The notes below the pieces were generated by a model. That model was not told the origin of the DNA and did not search any database. It worked only from the letters and a program-made list of their open reading frames with translations. This document shows, in pieces, positions 1 to 9,220 of a stretch of DNA of 59,539 nucleotides (within the stretch, counting starts at the first letter, position 1; each line of letters starts with the position of its first letter). The stretch is from Paracoccaceae bacterium (GTDB lineage Bacteria > Pseudomonadota > Alphaproteobacteria > Rhodobacterales > Rhodobacteraceae). The position numbers and the translations under genes were made by a program. Where the stretch lies: NCBI GenBank assembly GCA_030066855.1, contig JASJAU010000042.1, forward strand, positions 1-59,539. Reading direction: 5' to 3'.

Positions 1-99
1 AATCCGGCCCGCGCGGGAATAGCTTTGGGCGCATCAGCGGTCAATACGAATCTCGCATCGGCTTGGAACTCGCGGCAGGGCCGGTTAGGGCTTGCAGTT

Positions 100-870
100 A
101 TGGCGTCCAGGAAACCGAAATGGGTGATTGAGAAAGAAAAGGCGCAGGGCGCCGCGGCGCGGGCGACGCTTTGGCTTTTCGGTTTGCACGCCGTGCGGGA
201 CGCCCTTGCCAATCCCAGGCGCGAGAAGCTGAGGCTGATCGTGACCAAGAACGCGCTGGATCGCCTCGGCCCGGTCGTCGGCGCGGCCGGCATCGCGCCC
301 GAGATCGCGGACGCGCGAAAGTTCCCGGCCCCGATCGACCCTGGATCGGTGCACCAGGGCGCGGCGCTTGAAGTGAGACCTCTCGACTGGGGCGGTCTCG
401 AGCGTGTCGTGTCTGACGGCGGGCCGCTCCTGTTTCTCGACCGCGTGAGCGATCCGCATAACGTGGGCGCCGTCTTGCGCTCGGCGGAGGTGTTCGGGGC
501 CGCGGCCGTGATCGCCCCCGCCCGCCACGCCGCGCCCGAGACAGGCGCGCTCGCCAAGACGGCGTCGGGCGCCCTCGAGCGGCAGCCCTATCTCAGGGTG
601 CGCAACCTGGCCGATGCGATGAAAACGGCGCGGGACGCGGGCTATCGGCTGATCGGGCTGGACGGAGAGGCGGAGATCACCCTTGAAACAGCCCTGGAGG
701 ATTGCGAGGGCCCGGTTGGGCTGGTTCTGGGCGCGGAGGGGCCGGGGCTCCGCGAAAAGACGAAGGACACCTGCGACGCGCTCGCCCGCATTCCCTTCGC
801 GCGCGACTTCGGGTCGCTCAACGTCTCAAATGCCGCCGCGGTCGCCCTATATGCGGTTTACAACCGCTGA
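100..870 (+). CDS. rlmB: 23S rRNA 2'-O-ribose methyltransferase, RlmB-like (TrmH/SpoU family)
   Basis: SPOUT-class methyltransferase expected to methylate a guanosine 2'-OH in 23S rRNA using SAM. The three knot motifs are visible in the C-terminal half: HNVGAVLRSAEVFG, LVLGAEGPGLR and LNVSNAAAVALY. The N-terminal stretch LWLFGLHAVRDAL resembles the small substrate-binding domain of RlmB. The frame is open back to a TTG at 25, but ATG at 100 (MASRKPKW) gives 256 residues, the normal size, so that start is preferred. A different TrmH-family target (another rRNA site or tRNA) is possible; the family call is firm, the exact target is inferred. Confidence 0.85.
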   Translation: MASRKPKWVIEKEKAQGAAARATLWLFGLHAVRDALANPRREKLRLIVTKNALDRLGPVVGAAGIAPEIADARKFPAPIDPGSVHQGAALEVRPLDWGGLERVVSDGGPLLFLDRVSDPHNVGAVLRSAEVFGAAAVIAPARHAAPETGALAKTASGALERQPYLRVRNLADAMKTARDAGYRLIGLDGEAEITLETALEDCEGPVGLVLGAEGPGLREKTKDTCDALARIPFARDFGSLNVSNAAAVALYAVYNR

Positions 871-878
871 GGACCCGC

Positions 879-1196
879 ATGCCCTATCCATCCAAGATCG
901 CCACATGCTGCTACTGCGGGTCACGAACCGCCCTGGTTCTGAAAGGGCAGGCGCGGCACGAGCTTGCTTGCGCCAACTGTGGCGCCCCCCTTCACGAGAT
1001 GAAGATGCTTCGGACGGACGCGAAGGGCGACCGCGAGGTCGTGAAGCCTTCGCCCATCCGTGGAAAGCCCCGGAAGTCGAAGAAGCACCGTGCCTCGAAA
1101 AAGAAAAAGCGCCGTTCGATGTCAGACTTCGTGTTCTACAAGATGCGCGAGGCTGCCGAGGACGTCTTCGACGACGTGTTCGATATCTTCGATTGA
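879..1196 (+). CDS. small zinc-ribbon protein, function unknown
   Basis: 105-residue cytoplasmic protein starting 8 bases after rlmB, so probably co-transcribed. The N-terminal 40 residues carry two CxxC-like knuckles (CCYCG and CANCG) typical of a zinc ribbon. They are followed by a very basic linker (GKPRKSKKHRASKKKKRR) and an acidic, aromatic tail (EDVFDDVFDIFD). The layout suggests a metal-binding, possibly nucleic-acid-contacting protein. I do not recognise a characterised homologue. Its place behind an rRNA methyltransferase hints at a ribosome or RNA link, which is inference only. Confidence 0.75.
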   Translation: MPYPSKIATCCYCGSRTALVLKGQARHELACANCGAPLHEMKMLRTDAKGDREVVKPSPIRGKPRKSKKHRASKKKKRRSMSDFVFYKMREAAEDVFDDVFDIFD

Positions 1197-1309
1197 AACA
1201 ATTTTCACGTCGGGCCGGCGGTCAGGTCACAAAGGCGCAAGCCGGGTTCCGCGCACGGTTCTTCGCGCGCATGTTCCGTCTCAGACACACCGAACCAAGG
1301 ATCAAGACC

Positions 1310-1768
1310 ATGCTGACCCGCCGCGCCTTTCTGGCAACCGCCGCCACACTCCCAGCCGCCGGACTGCTTGCCCGTCCCGCTTTCGCGGCGCAGCCTCCCG
1401 CCTATGCGACGAACGGCGTGGCGATCAATGGCTACGACCCTGTCGCTTACTTCACCGAGAGCAAGCCGGTCGAGGGGCTAGCGGAGCTCTCCTCGGAATG
1501 GATGGGCGCGGTCATGCGTTTCGCCTCCCCCGAGAACAAGGAGATGTTCGACGCCGACCCTATGGCCTTCGCGCCTAAATACGGCGGGTACTGCGCCTAC
1601 GCCGTCTCGCGCGGTTACACCGCGTCGACGGACCCGGCCGCTTGGTCGATTTATGAAGACCGGCTCTACCTGAACTACTCCCGTTCGGTGCGCGCGCTCT
1701 GGGCGCTCAACAAGGCGGGACACGTCGAAAGCGCGGACGCCAATTGGCCAAGCGTTCTCGAGGCGTGA
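1310..1768 (+). CDS. YHS domain protein with Tat-type signal peptide
   Basis: 152-residue exported protein. The N-terminus MLTRRAFLATAATLPAAGLLARPAFA has a twin arginine, a hydrophobic stretch and an AFA cleavage site at about residue 26, so Tat export is likely. The mature part is a YHS domain: INGYDPVAYF near residues 41-50, then FASPENKEMFDADP and KYGGYCAYAVSRG. YHS domains are associated with metal binding in families such as heavy-metal ATPases, but secreted single-domain forms like this are mostly uncharacterised. ATG at 1310 is chosen because it begins the signal peptide. Confidence 0.85.
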   Translation: MLTRRAFLATAATLPAAGLLARPAFAAQPPAYATNGVAINGYDPVAYFTESKPVEGLAELSSEWMGAVMRFASPENKEMFDADPMAFAPKYGGYCAYAVSRGYTASTDPAAWSIYEDRLYLNYSRSVRALWALNKAGHVESADANWPSVLEA

Positions 1769-1881
1769 GTTCACAATTTCGAGACGGGTCTTCAACCCAT
1801 TTAAATGGCTACCCATCTAATGAATACGGCCCGGGTTCGGAACACCCGGTGTCCGATCACTGTCCCTCGTTCCGTGACTGG

Positions 1882-1909
1882 CGCCCGATATTGCATCGGG
1901 CGTCTTTTT
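1882..1909 (+). terminator. rho-independent terminator
   Basis: Perfect 8-bp stem CGCCCGAT / ATCGGGCG (1882-1889 and 1895-1902) with a 5-base loop, followed by TCTTTTT. It lies after the YHS gene and 25 bases before the CoA-binding protein gene, so it would end the upstream plus-strand unit. Confidence 0.85.
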
Positions 1910-1933
1910 CTATAGAAACCATTCGGTTGCGAG

Positions 1934-2365
1934 ATGCCTTTAGCCGATGAACGCCTGACCAAGATCCTGCTGGAGACGCATACGATCGCAATGATCGGCG
2001 CGTCCATCAAGCCGGAACGCGCAAGCCATATGGTGGGGAACTATCTGGTGGCGGCCGGTTTTTTGGTTGTTCCCGTCAATCCCGGCTATGCGGGTAAAAT
2101 GCTCTTCGGGCAGAGGGTTGTAGCGTCGGTCAGCGACATTGACGAACCGGTCGATCTTCTGAACGTCTTCCGGCGGCCCAGCGAGGTCGCCAAGGTCGTG
2201 CGCCCCGCGCTCGACGCGCTTCCTGGCCTGAAGTCTGTCTGGATGCAGCTCGGGATCGAGAACACGGAGGCGCGGATGGCGGCGGAAGCCAAAGGGCTGT
2301 CGGTCGTGGAGGACCGATGCATTCTGGTCGAGCACCGGCGGCTGCTTGGACGCGCGAGCGCTTAG
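1934..2365 (+). CDS. CoA-binding protein, YccU family
   Basis: 143-residue Rossmann-type CoA-binding domain protein. Diagnostic segments are [21 protein letters not shown] near residues 18-38, [29 protein letters not shown] and [13 protein letters not shown], the order seen in the YccU/CoA-binding family and in the N-terminus of succinyl-CoA ligase alpha. No enzymatic role is established for this family. It ends 4 bases inside the convergent hisE gene (TAG at 2363-2365 against the minus-strand stop at 2362-2364). Confidence 0.88.
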   Translation: MPLADERLTKILLETHTIAMIGASIKPERASHMVGNYLVAAGFLVVPVNPGYAGKMLFGQRVVASVSDIDEPVDLLNVFRRPSEVAKVVRPALDALPGLKSVWMQLGIENTEARMAAEAKGLSVVEDRCILVEHRRLLGRASA

Positions 2366-2670
2366 CGAGATGCCTTTTCGTCGATTCCCGAGGTGCCTTC
2401 GCGCCGCTCCAGTTCGGCCATGACGTCTTCAAGCGGCACGCCCCGCGCAGTGAGCATCACCAGGAGATGATAGAGCACATCGGCCGCCTCCGATGTCAGC
2501 CGCGCCTTGTCGCCCCGAACGGCTTCGATTACGGCCTCGACCGCCTCCTCCCCAAACTTTTCCGCCGCTTTTTCAGGTCCTTGCGAGAGTAGCTTCGCGG
2601 TCCAGGAGCCTTCGGGATCTGCTGACTTGCGCGCCTCTATCGTGGACGCGAGCCGTTCGAGCGCGGTCAT
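2362..2670 (-). CDS. hisE: phosphoribosyl-ATP pyrophosphatase
   Basis: 102-residue HisE, which hydrolyses phosphoribosyl-ATP to phosphoribosyl-AMP, the second step of histidine synthesis. The MazG-like helical core is clear: [20 protein letters not shown] around residues 31-50 with the metal-binding glutamates, then [14 protein letters not shown]. Last gene of the hisBHAFE operon: its ATG (2668-2670) overlaps the hisF stop by three bases, implying translational coupling. This is a stand-alone HisE, not fused to HisI. Confidence 0.95.
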   Translation of the reverse strand: MTALERLASTIEARKSADPEGSWTAKLLSQGPEKAAEKFGEEAVEAVIEAVRGDKARLTSEAADVLYHLLVMLTARGVPLEDVMAELERREGTSGIDEKASR

Positions 2671-3428
2671 GACAGCCTCACAGGGATTCCGGCGGCGGCC
2701 ATATGCGCCTTGGCCTCGCCAATGGTGTGGTCGCCGAAGTGGAAGATCGACGCGGCCAGAACGGCGCTGGCGCCGCCCTCTGTTACGCCTTCGACGAGGT
2801 GATCGAGCGTCCCCACGCCGCCGGACGCGATCACGGGGACCGAGACGGCGTCGGAGATGGCGCGGGTTAGCGGGATGTTGAACCCGGCGCGGGTGCCGTC
2901 CCGATCCATCGAGGTCAGGAGGATTTCGCCGGCGCCTTTCGCAATGACGGTCCTGGCGAATTCCACGGCATCCACCCCGGTCGAGCGGCGGCCGCCGTGG
3001 GTGAAGATTTCCCACCGGCCTGGCGCGACGGTCTTGGCGTCGATTGCGACGACGATGCATTGCGAGCCGAAACGGTCGGCGGCGCGGGCCACGACGTCGG
3101 GATCGGCGACCGCTGCGGAGTTGAAACTCACCTTGTCGGCGCCCGCCAGAAGGAGGCTTCGCACATCATCCACTGTTCGCACGCCGCCGCCGATGGTGAG
3201 TGGCATGAAGCATTGCTCGGCCGTTCTGGTCGCGAGGTCGTACATCGTGCCCCGGTTTTCATGGGTCGCGTGGATGTCAAGGAAGCAGAGCTCGTCTGCT
3301 CCAGCTTCGTTATAGGCAATGGCGGCCTCAACCGGGTCGCCCGCGTCGACCAGATCGACGAAGTTCACGCCTTTGACGACGCGGCCGTCGGCGACGTCCA
3401 GACAGGGGATGACGCGGGTCTTCAACAT
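2667..3428 (-). CDS. hisF: imidazole glycerol phosphate synthase, cyclase subunit
   Basis: 253-residue (beta/alpha)8 barrel. HisF uses ammonia delivered by HisH to convert PRFAR to imidazole glycerol phosphate and AICAR. The start [23 protein letters not shown] contains the catalytic Asp of CLDV, and the second catalytic Asp lies in [10 protein letters not shown]. The phosphate-binding ends VIASGGVG and the segment GGGVRT are intact. It sits between hisA (40-base gap) and hisE (overlap). Confidence 0.97.
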   Translation of the reverse strand: MLKTRVIPCLDVADGRVVKGVNFVDLVDAGDPVEAAIAYNEAGADELCFLDIHATHENRGTMYDLATRTAEQCFMPLTIGGGVRTVDDVRSLLLAGADKVSFNSAAVADPDVVARAADRFGSQCIVVAIDAKTVAPGRWEIFTHGGRRSTGVDAVEFARTVIAKGAGEILLTSMDRDGTRAGFNIPLTRAISDAVSVPVIASGGVGTLDHLVEGVTEGGASAVLAASIFHFGDHTIGEAKAHMAAAGIPVRLS

Positions 3429-3468
3429 GGCGCCGTCCTAGACCGCGGGTTGGCAAAAGGCCAGTGAA

Positions 3469-4188
3469 TCAGGCGGCAAGCAGGTCGAGAGCTTCAGACA
3501 AATTGATTGCGCCATCGTAAAGCGCCCGTCCGCTGATCGCGCCGGAGATGACGCCGGTCGCCTTGAGGCGCGTGAGGTCTTTCATGCTGGAAACGCCGCC
3601 CGAGGCGATCACAGGGACGCTGACCGCCCGCGCCAACGCCTCGGTCGAGTCCACGTTCGGGCCCTGCATGGCGCCGTCGCGGTCGATGTCGGTGTAGATG
3701 ATCGCGGCGATCCCAGCATCCTCGAAAGCCTTCGCAAGATCAATGACTTGCATGTCCGTTTCCTCGGCCCAGCCGCGCGTCGCGACCCGCCCGTTGCGGG
3801 CGTCGAGGCCGACGGAGATCCGGTCGGGAAACGCCCTGGCGGCCTGCCGGACGAGGCCGGGGTCCTCGACCGCGACAGTGCCGAGTATGACGCGGGAGAT
3901 ACCCTTTGCGAGCCAGTCCTCGATCTGCGCCATGTCCCGTATGCCGCCGCCGAGCTGGGTGGGGATCGAGACGGAGGCAAGAATCGATTCGACCGCGGCC
4001 GCGTTCACAGGACGGCCCGCAAAGGCGCCGTTCAGGTCGACGAGGTGGAGCCATTTTGACCCTGCGTTTTCAAAGGCTTGCGCCTGCGCGGCGGGGTCTT
4101 CGCCAAAGACCGTGACCTTGTCCATGTCGCCTTTCAGCAAGCGGACGCATTGACCGTCCTTCAGGTCTATAGCGGGATAGAGGATCAT
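3469..4188 (-). CDS. hisA: ProFAR isomerase (phosphoribosylformimino-AICAR-P isomerase)
   Basis: 239-residue (beta/alpha)8 barrel. HisA isomerises ProFAR to PRFAR. The start [21 protein letters not shown] carries the catalytic Asp of AIDL, and the second catalytic Asp is in [20 protein letters not shown] and VIASGGVSS are the phosphate-binding loops. It is homologous to hisF just downstream. The 78-base gap to hisH upstream holds nothing I recognise. Confidence 0.97.
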   Translation of the reverse strand: MILYPAIDLKDGQCVRLLKGDMDKVTVFGEDPAAQAQAFENAGSKWLHLVDLNGAFAGRPVNAAAVESILASVSIPTQLGGGIRDMAQIEDWLAKGISRVILGTVAVEDPGLVRQAARAFPDRISVGLDARNGRVATRGWAEETDMQVIDLAKAFEDAGIAAIIYTDIDRDGAMQGPNVDSTEALARAVSVPVIASGGVSSMKDLTRLKATGVISGAISGRALYDGAINLSEALDLLAA

Positions 4189-4266
4189 GTGGTTAGGCGC
4201 TCCGGGCTCGGTCCGCCGCCCGTTTGCCCCAGCCGAAAGGGCGCCGCAAGAGGGGTGTCTGCCAAG

Positions 4267-4905
4267 TCAGGGCGACCAGGTCAGCCAGTTGGCGATCAGG
4301 CGAAGCCCTGCGGCCTGGCTTTTCTCGGGGTGGAACTGCGTGCCGATCATGGTGTCGCGACCGACGATCGCGGTGACCGGTCCGCCGTAGTCGCAATGGG
4401 CGAGGAGGTGGGCCGGGTCGGCCATCTCCATCTGGTAGGAGTGGACGAAATAGGCGTGGTCGCCCGTCGCGATCCCGTCGAGCACGGGGTGAGGGCGGTC
4501 GATCACCAGATCGTTCCAGCCCATGTGCGGGACTTTGAGGGACGGGTCCGAAGGCGCGATTCGGCGAACGTCGCCCGCGATCCAGCCCAGCCCCGGAACC
4601 TTCTCGTACTCGAAACCGGTCCGGGCCATGAGCTGCATGCCGACGCATATGCCGAGGAACGGGCGGCCCTTGGTCTCGACCGACTCTACCATCGCGTCGA
4701 AAAGGCCGGTCTGACCCTTGAGCTCGGTCATGCAGGCCGGGAAGGCCCCATCGCCCGGCAGGACGATCCGGTCAGCGTGTGCGACGTCTTCGGCCCTGTC
4801 AGAGACTATCACGTCGCCGCCGTCGACCTCCCGCGCCATAAGCTGGAAGGCCTTCTCGGCAGAGTGGAGATTGCCGGCGGCGTAATCGATCAGAACAGTC
4901 AGCAT
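4267..4905 (-). CDS. hisH: imidazole glycerol phosphate synthase, glutaminase subunit
   Basis: 212-residue class I glutamine amidotransferase that supplies ammonia to HisF. The nucleophile elbow is FLGICVGMQLM (Cys near residue 82) and the His/Glu pair is in GTQFHPEKSQAAG near the C-terminus. The start MLTVLIDYAAGNLHSAEKAF is the usual HisH N-terminus. It is third from the 3' end of the hisBHAFE operon. Confidence 0.97.
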   Translation of the reverse strand: MLTVLIDYAAGNLHSAEKAFQLMAREVDGGDVIVSDRAEDVAHADRIVLPGDGAFPACMTELKGQTGLFDAMVESVETKGRPFLGICVGMQLMARTGFEYEKVPGLGWIAGDVRRIAPSDPSLKVPHMGWNDLVIDRPHPVLDGIATGDHAYFVHSYQMEMADPAHLLAHCDYGGPVTAIVGRDTMIGTQFHPEKSQAAGLRLIANWLTWSP

Positions 4906-4989
4906 GGGTCCGGCATCGTGGCGACGCGGGCGTGATTAGTCGAGGTTGCCGTGCTTGCCAAGCCTTGGCGGCGGACGGGCGCGCGCCTC

Positions 4990-5577
4990 TCAGAGCGCGC
5001 CCTTGGTCGACGGGATGTCGCCGGACTTGCGCGGATCGGTCTCGACCGCCTCGCGCAGCGCCCGCGCGACGGCCTTGAAAGCGGCCTCTGCGATGTGGTG
5101 GCTGTTCAGGCCGTGGAGCGCGTCCACATGCAGCGTGATGCCGCCATGCGTCGCAAAGGCCTGAAAGAACTCGCGGACCAGCTCGCTGTCGAAGACGCCG
5201 ATCTTGGGCGTTGGCAGATCCGCGTTCCAGACCAGGAACGGACGGCCCGAAAGATCGAGCGCCGCGCGGACAAGCGCGTCGTCCATCGGCAGGAGGCAGG
5301 CGCCGTAGCGGCGGATGCCCCGCTTGTCGCCCAGAGCTTGGGTAAGCGCCTGGCCGAGCGCGATGCCGGTGTCCTCGACCGTGTGGTGACCGTCGATGTG
5401 CAGATCCCCGGTCGCGCGGATGGTCATGTCGATCAGCGAGTGGCGGGCGAGTTGGTCGAGCATATGGTCGAAGAAGCCGACGCCCGTCTGGTTGTCGTAG
5501 CTCCCCGTGCCGTCCAAATCGATCTCGACCGATATATCTGTCTCAGCCGTTTTACGATTGATCGCCGCCTTGCGCAT
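4990..5577 (-). CDS. hisB: imidazoleglycerol-phosphate dehydratase
   Basis: 195-residue monofunctional IGP dehydratase, a Mn-dependent step of histidine synthesis. The two metal-binding histidine motifs [12 protein letters not shown] and [15 protein letters not shown] are present, with [15 protein letters not shown] in front. No histidinol-phosphatase domain is attached, unlike the enterobacterial protein. The frame extends 6 codons upstream, but ATG at 5577 ([14 protein letters not shown]) fits the family best. First gene of the minus-strand his cluster; hisG, hisD, hisC and hisI are not in the window. Confidence 0.95.
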   Translation of the reverse strand: MRKAAINRKTAETDISVEIDLDGTGSYDNQTGVGFFDHMLDQLARHSLIDMTIRATGDLHIDGHHTVEDTGIALGQALTQALGDKRGIRRYGACLLPMDDALVRAALDLSGRPFLVWNADLPTPKIGVFDSELVREFFQAFATHGGITLHVDALHGLNSHHIAEAAFKAVARALREAVETDPRKSGDIPSTKGAL

Positions 5578-5844
5578 GGCGCTGGTCCTTCTCAACTACG
5601 GGCCGCTTATAGGGTCGCCGGGGAGGCTGCGGAAGGGGCGCGGAAGGCGCGTCGATTCGTGTGTGATGTCTCTGCACGAGTGCTGCACGAATGGCGCGGG
5701 CGCATCTGCAAGGATGCCGGCGACGATGGCGGGAGAGGCAGGCCCTCGCGGATCGCCGGGGATGCGCCCCATCCCGCCCGCCCCGGCGATCCGGACTTCC
5801 CGGCAATCTCAAGCCTGGGCTAGAGTCGGGGCGGAGAGGATGGC

Positions 5845-6537
5845 ATGGCCCAGGAAACACTTCTTGTCGTCGATGACGACCCGCAGATCCGCGAGGTCTT
5901 GCGGATCGCGCTTACCCGCGCGTCCTATCGCCCGGTCATGGCGCGGGACGGGCGCGAGGGGTTGCGCCAGTTCCGTGCCGAAGCGCCTGCTCTGATCATC
6001 CTCGATATTGGCATGCCGGAGATGGACGGGCTGGAGCTTTGCCGCGCCATCCGCGCCGAGAGTGACACGCCAATTTTGTTTCTCACGGCGCGGGATGACG
6101 AGGTTGACCGCATCGTCGGGCTGGAGCTTGGTGGAGACGATTATGTGACGAAGCCCTTTAGTCCGCGCGAGCTGGTGGCCCGCATCCGGGCGATCTTGAA
6201 GCGGACCGCACGCCGGGAGGCGCGTGCGGAGCAGCTGCACCACGGGGCTGTCTCGCTGACCCCCGGCGCGCATCTGTGCCAGGTCCGGGACCGGAGGGTC
6301 GATCTGACCGCCACCGAGATTTCGATCCTCGAGCGCCTGATGGCGCGGCCGACGCAGGTGTTCAGCCGACCGCATCTTGTCGATCAGGTCTGGGGCGCGG
6401 GCGCGGCTGTGAGCGACCGGACGCTGGACAGCCATCTGCGCAACCTGCGCTCGAAACTGGCCGAAGCCGGGTGCGAGGACGCGATCGAGACACTGCACGG
6501 CGTGGGGCTGAGGATGGGGCCTTGCGGGACCGCGTAG
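5845..6537 (+). CDS. two-component response regulator, OmpR/CreB-like
   Basis: 230 residues. Receiver domain at about 1-120 with the acidic pair in VVDDDP, phospho-acceptor Asp54 in ILDIGMPEMDG, Thr81 (FLTARDD) and Lys103 (VTKPFSPREL). The C-terminal winged helix (about 133-225) contains VDLTATEISILERLMARPTQ and DRTLDSHLRNLRSKL. It overlaps the histidine kinase gene, so the two form a pair. The receiver and partner kinase resemble CreB/CreC by eye, but the target regulon cannot be read from this sequence. Confidence 0.9.
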   Translation: MAQETLLVVDDDPQIREVLRIALTRASYRPVMARDGREGLRQFRAEAPALIILDIGMPEMDGLELCRAIRAESDTPILFLTARDDEVDRIVGLELGGDDYVTKPFSPRELVARIRAILKRTARREARAEQLHHGAVSLTPGAHLCQVRDRRVDLTATEISILERLMARPTQVFSRPHLVDQVWGAGAAVSDRTLDSHLRNLRSKLAEAGCEDAIETLHGVGLRMGPCGTA

Positions 6538-7490
6538 CGCGGAAATGGCGCCCGCCACTGGCGCTGGTGCTCGGCGGGTCGCTGATGGCGGTCTTCGTAC
6601 TGCCACTTCTTGGACTTGCCGTTGCGGAAGGGCTGGCGCCTGCGATGGGGCGTTTCCCGGCCTCGATGCTTGTCGGCGCCGGGGCGGGTCTGGCGACGGT
6701 TGTTCTCGGTTATCTGCTCTGGCGGTTGATCTTGTCGCCGGTGCGGGCGCTGACGCGGCGGGCCGAGGCGATCCGGCGCGGGGACGACACGCCGCCGTTG
6801 CCGCGCTATGGCACGCCGGAGGTCGGGGAGCTTGGGCAGGTCGTTCTGGACATGGCGGCCTCGCTTAAAGCCCGCGAGATGGCCGTGCGCGGCTATGCCG
6901 ACCACGTCACCCATGAGCTGAAGACGCCCCTGTCTGCGATTCGGGGGGCGGCGGAGCTGTTGGAGGCCGATCCGTATTTGAGTGACGAGGCGAAGGGACT
7001 GGTGGCGACGATCCGGGATGCGGAAGGCCGGGCCGAGGATCTTTTGACGGCGGCGCAGGAGGTTGTGCGCGCGCGCGTGCCGGAGCATCGGGGCGAGGCC
7101 AACGTCGCCGAGGCGATTGAAAGGCTCGATCTGCCTGCCGATGTCGAGGTTGAGCTCTTCGGCGGGCGCGTTCCCGTACCGATCGCCGACGACGGGCTGG
7201 CGCTTATGCTCGGGCATCTGATGAACAACGCTGTGGCGGCGGGCGCCACCCGTGTCTCGATTTCAACCGCCGATGAGAATGATCGCCATGTACTGCGGTT
7301 TGCCGACAACGGCACGGGCATCTCAGACGGCAACGCCGAGCGCGTGTTCGATCCGTTCTTCACAACAAGACGTGCCGAAGGCGGCACGGGCATGGGCCTT
7401 GCTATCGTCCGGACGTTGCTTCACGCACATGGGGCCGATATTGCGCTAGAGCAAAGCGGCGCGGGCGCCTCCTTCCGTATCGTGTGGTGA
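6522..7490 (+). CDS. sensor histidine kinase, CreC-like, with minimal periplasmic region
   Basis: About 322 residues from a TTG at 6522, 16 bases inside the regulator gene; no in-frame ATG or GTG exists before the first membrane segment, so the start is by exclusion. Two membrane helices (about 13-35 and 47-70) are separated by only some ten residues. A HAMP-like linker (LSPVRALTRRAEAI) follows, then the phospho-acceptor His131 in HVTHELKTPLSAIRGAAELL. The ATP-binding domain has N box LMNNAV, G1 FADNGTGIS and G2 GGTGMGLAIV. The near-absence of a periplasmic sensor domain suggests membrane or intracellular sensing. Confidence 0.88.
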   Translation: MRDRVARKWRPPLALVLGGSLMAVFVLPLLGLAVAEGLAPAMGRFPASMLVGAGAGLATVVLGYLLWRLILSPVRALTRRAEAIRRGDDTPPLPRYGTPEVGELGQVVLDMAASLKAREMAVRGYADHVTHELKTPLSAIRGAAELLEADPYLSDEAKGLVATIRDAEGRAEDLLTAAQEVVRARVPEHRGEANVAEAIERLDLPADVEVELFGGRVPVPIADDGLALMLGHLMNNAVAAGATRVSISTADENDRHVLRFADNGTGISDGNAERVFDPFFTTRRAEGGTGMGLAIVRTLLHAHGADIALEQSGAGASFRIVW

Positions 7491-7539
7491 CGGTCGAGGG
7501 CCGTCGCGCGTGGTGCTCGGCGCGGCCGGATAAGGAGGA

Positions 7540-8748
7540 ATGGTGTCTGAGGCGTTTATCTGCGATGCGGTGCGGACGCCGATCGGCCGGTATGGCGGGG
7601 CGTTAGCCTCGGTCCGGACGGACGATCTCGCGGCCGTTCCTCTGGTCGCGCTTCTCAAACGCAACGCAAGTCTGGACCCGGCGAGGATCGACGATGTGGT
7701 TCTCGGCTGCGCCAACCAGGCGGGCGAGGACAACCGCAACGTGGCGCGGATGGCGCTGTTGCTCGCGGGCTATCCCGAGACGGTTCCCGGCGTCACGGTG
7801 AACCGGCTTTGCGCGTCGGGCATGGACGCGGTCGGCATGGCGGCCCGCGCGATCCGGTCGGGCGACAGCGACCTTGTGGTTGCCGGAGGCGTCGAAGGGA
7901 TGACCCGGGCGCCCTTCGTGATGGAGAAGGCGCGGGCGCCGTTCCAGCGAACGTCAGATGTTTTCGACACGACGATCGGCTGGCGGCTGGTGAACCCGGA
8001 GATGGCGGCGGCTTACGGCACGCATTCGATGCCAGAGACCGCAGACAATGTGGCGCGGGACTGGAGCGTGTCGCGGGTGGATCAGGACAGGTTCGCCGCG
8101 CGGAGCCAGGCGCGCTGGGCGCTGGCGCAGGCGACAGGGGTATTTGCTGAGGAGATCGTGCCGGTGGAGGTCCGAGGCTCCGGGGGTGCGAAATGCGTCG
8201 TCGAAGCGGACGAGCACCCAAGGCCCGAGACCAGCATCGACGGGCTGGCGTCATTGCGGGCCCTCAATGGGCCCGAGGGAACGGTCACGGCGGGCAACGC
8301 CTCAGGGATCAATGACGGCGCGGCGGCGCTTCTGATCGCGTCGGAGGCAGCGGCTAAGGCGCATGGGCTTTCGCCCAAGGCGCGTATCCTTGGCATGGCC
8401 TCCGTCGGTGTCGCGCCGCACGTCATGGGAATCGGGCCCGTCCCTGCGGTGCGGAAGGTGCTCGAGCGGACGGGATTGTCGCTGGACCAGATGGACGTGA
8501 TTGAATTGAACGAGGCCTTCGCGGCGCAGGCGCTTGCCGTCACGCGGGACTTGGGCCTGCCGGACGACGCGGCGTATGTGAACCCGAACGGCGGCGCCAT
8601 CGCCATGGGCCATCCCTTGGGCATGAGCGGTGCGCGGATCGTGCTGACGGCAGCTTATGAGCTGACACGCTGGGGCGGACGTTACGCGCTTTGCACGATG
8701 TGCGTCGGAGTCGGGCAGGGCGTCGCGCTGGTTCTGGAGCGGGTCTGA
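7540..8748 (+). CDS. pcaF: acetyl-CoA acyltransferase, beta-ketoadipyl-CoA thiolase type
   Basis: 402-residue thiolase II-type enzyme, probably cleaving 3-oxoadipyl-CoA to succinyl-CoA and acetyl-CoA at the end of the beta-ketoadipate pathway. Acyl-accepting Cys91 lies in [13 protein letters not shown], the catalytic His in [19 protein letters not shown] and the second Cys in [12 protein letters not shown]. The N-terminus ([26 protein letters not shown]) is the form typical of PcaF. The Shine-Dalgarno AAGGAGG (7532-7538) is too close to ATG 7540; GTG at 7543 is an equally good start. No other pca genes are nearby, so another acyl-CoA substrate is possible. Confidence 0.88.
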   Translation: MVSEAFICDAVRTPIGRYGGALASVRTDDLAAVPLVALLKRNASLDPARIDDVVLGCANQAGEDNRNVARMALLLAGYPETVPGVTVNRLCASGMDAVGMAARAIRSGDSDLVVAGGVEGMTRAPFVMEKARAPFQRTSDVFDTTIGWRLVNPEMAAAYGTHSMPETADNVARDWSVSRVDQDRFAARSQARWALAQATGVFAEEIVPVEVRGSGGAKCVVEADEHPRPETSIDGLASLRALNGPEGTVTAGNASGINDGAAALLIASEAAAKAHGLSPKARILGMASVGVAPHVMGIGPVPAVRKVLERTGLSLDQMDVIELNEAFAAQALAVTRDLGLPDDAAYVNPNGGAIAMGHPLGMSGARIVLTAAYELTRWGGRYALCTMCVGVGQGVALVLERV

Positions 8749-8752
8749 GCGG

Positions 8753-9118
8753 CTAGTCCGGAACGGCGACGGGGTAGCGCTCGGCGCCCCATCCGAGGGT
8801 ATTGGTGCGCGCCTCAATGAAGACCGTTGTCATCCCCTCTGGAATAGTGACGCCGGACAGCGAGCGCGTGAAGGGCTGCTCGTTCACATGCGGATGGCGT
8901 AGAGTTCGGGTGCCCAGAACCTCGCCCGCATCGGTCACCACGCGCCAGCCATCGGCATAATCGTCCCATCCCGTGTCCGGGTGCGCTATAGTGACGGCGA
9001 AGGTCCAGCCGCCTGCCTTGTTGAGTATCTCGACACCAACGACTTGCGCGTCGTCGGCGATGGCGAAGGTTGGCAAGGCGGATGCGATCAGAGGCAGGAT
9101 GGTCAGAAGTCGTGACAT
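8753..9118 (-). CDS. secreted protein of unknown function
   Basis: 121 residues with a Sec-type signal peptide (MSRLLTILPLIASALPTFAIADD, cleavage near residue 21). The mature part, about 100 residues, reads like a small beta domain: VVGVEILNKAGGWTFAVTIAHPDTGWDDYADGW, then LGTRTLRHPHVNEQPFTRSL. Proteins of this kind recur as hypotheticals in Rhodobacterales, but I know of no function. It is convergent with pcaF (4-base gap) and divergent from glcD. Confidence 0.75.
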   Translation of the reverse strand: MSRLLTILPLIASALPTFAIADDAQVVGVEILNKAGGWTFAVTIAHPDTGWDDYADGWRVVTDAGEVLGTRTLRHPHVNEQPFTRSLSGVTIPEGMTTVFIEARTNTLGWGAERYPVAVPD

Positions 9119-9163
9119 GAGGTTTAGCTAGTCCAAAACTATGCGAGTTGAGGACTCAGAATC

Positions 9164-9202
9164 TTGCAATTCTGACAAATTGGTTATATTGTTTTACCAA
9201 TT
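9164..9202 (+). promoter_or_regulatory. candidate FadR/PdhR-type (GntR) operator and promoter of glcDEF
   Basis: A perfect 7-bp inverted repeat AATTGGT (9178-9184) / ACCAATT (9196-9202) lies 18 bases before the glcD start. Inside it TTGTTTTACCA (9189-9199) fits the FadR-subfamily consensus TNGTNNNACNA exactly. The same AT-rich stretch holds TTGCAA (9164-9169) and TATATT (9185-9190), 15 bases apart, which could be -35 and -10 boxes overlapped by the operator. In E. coli glc genes are controlled by the FadR-subfamily regulator GlcC; no such regulator gene is in this window. Confidence 0.5.
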
Positions 9203-9220
9203 GAGATGAGGGAGCGTCCA

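Noticed and set aside
1-24. First bases might be the 3' end of a tRNA (AATCC followed by GC-rich stretch)
   Set aside because: Only the putative T-loop end and acceptor strand would be inside the window; the other strand cannot be checked and the implied acceptor sequence is unusual.
5578-5844. Attenuator or regulator site between hisB and the response regulator gene
   Set aside because: No His-rich leader peptide, T-box or terminator hairpin is visible in this 267-base gap.
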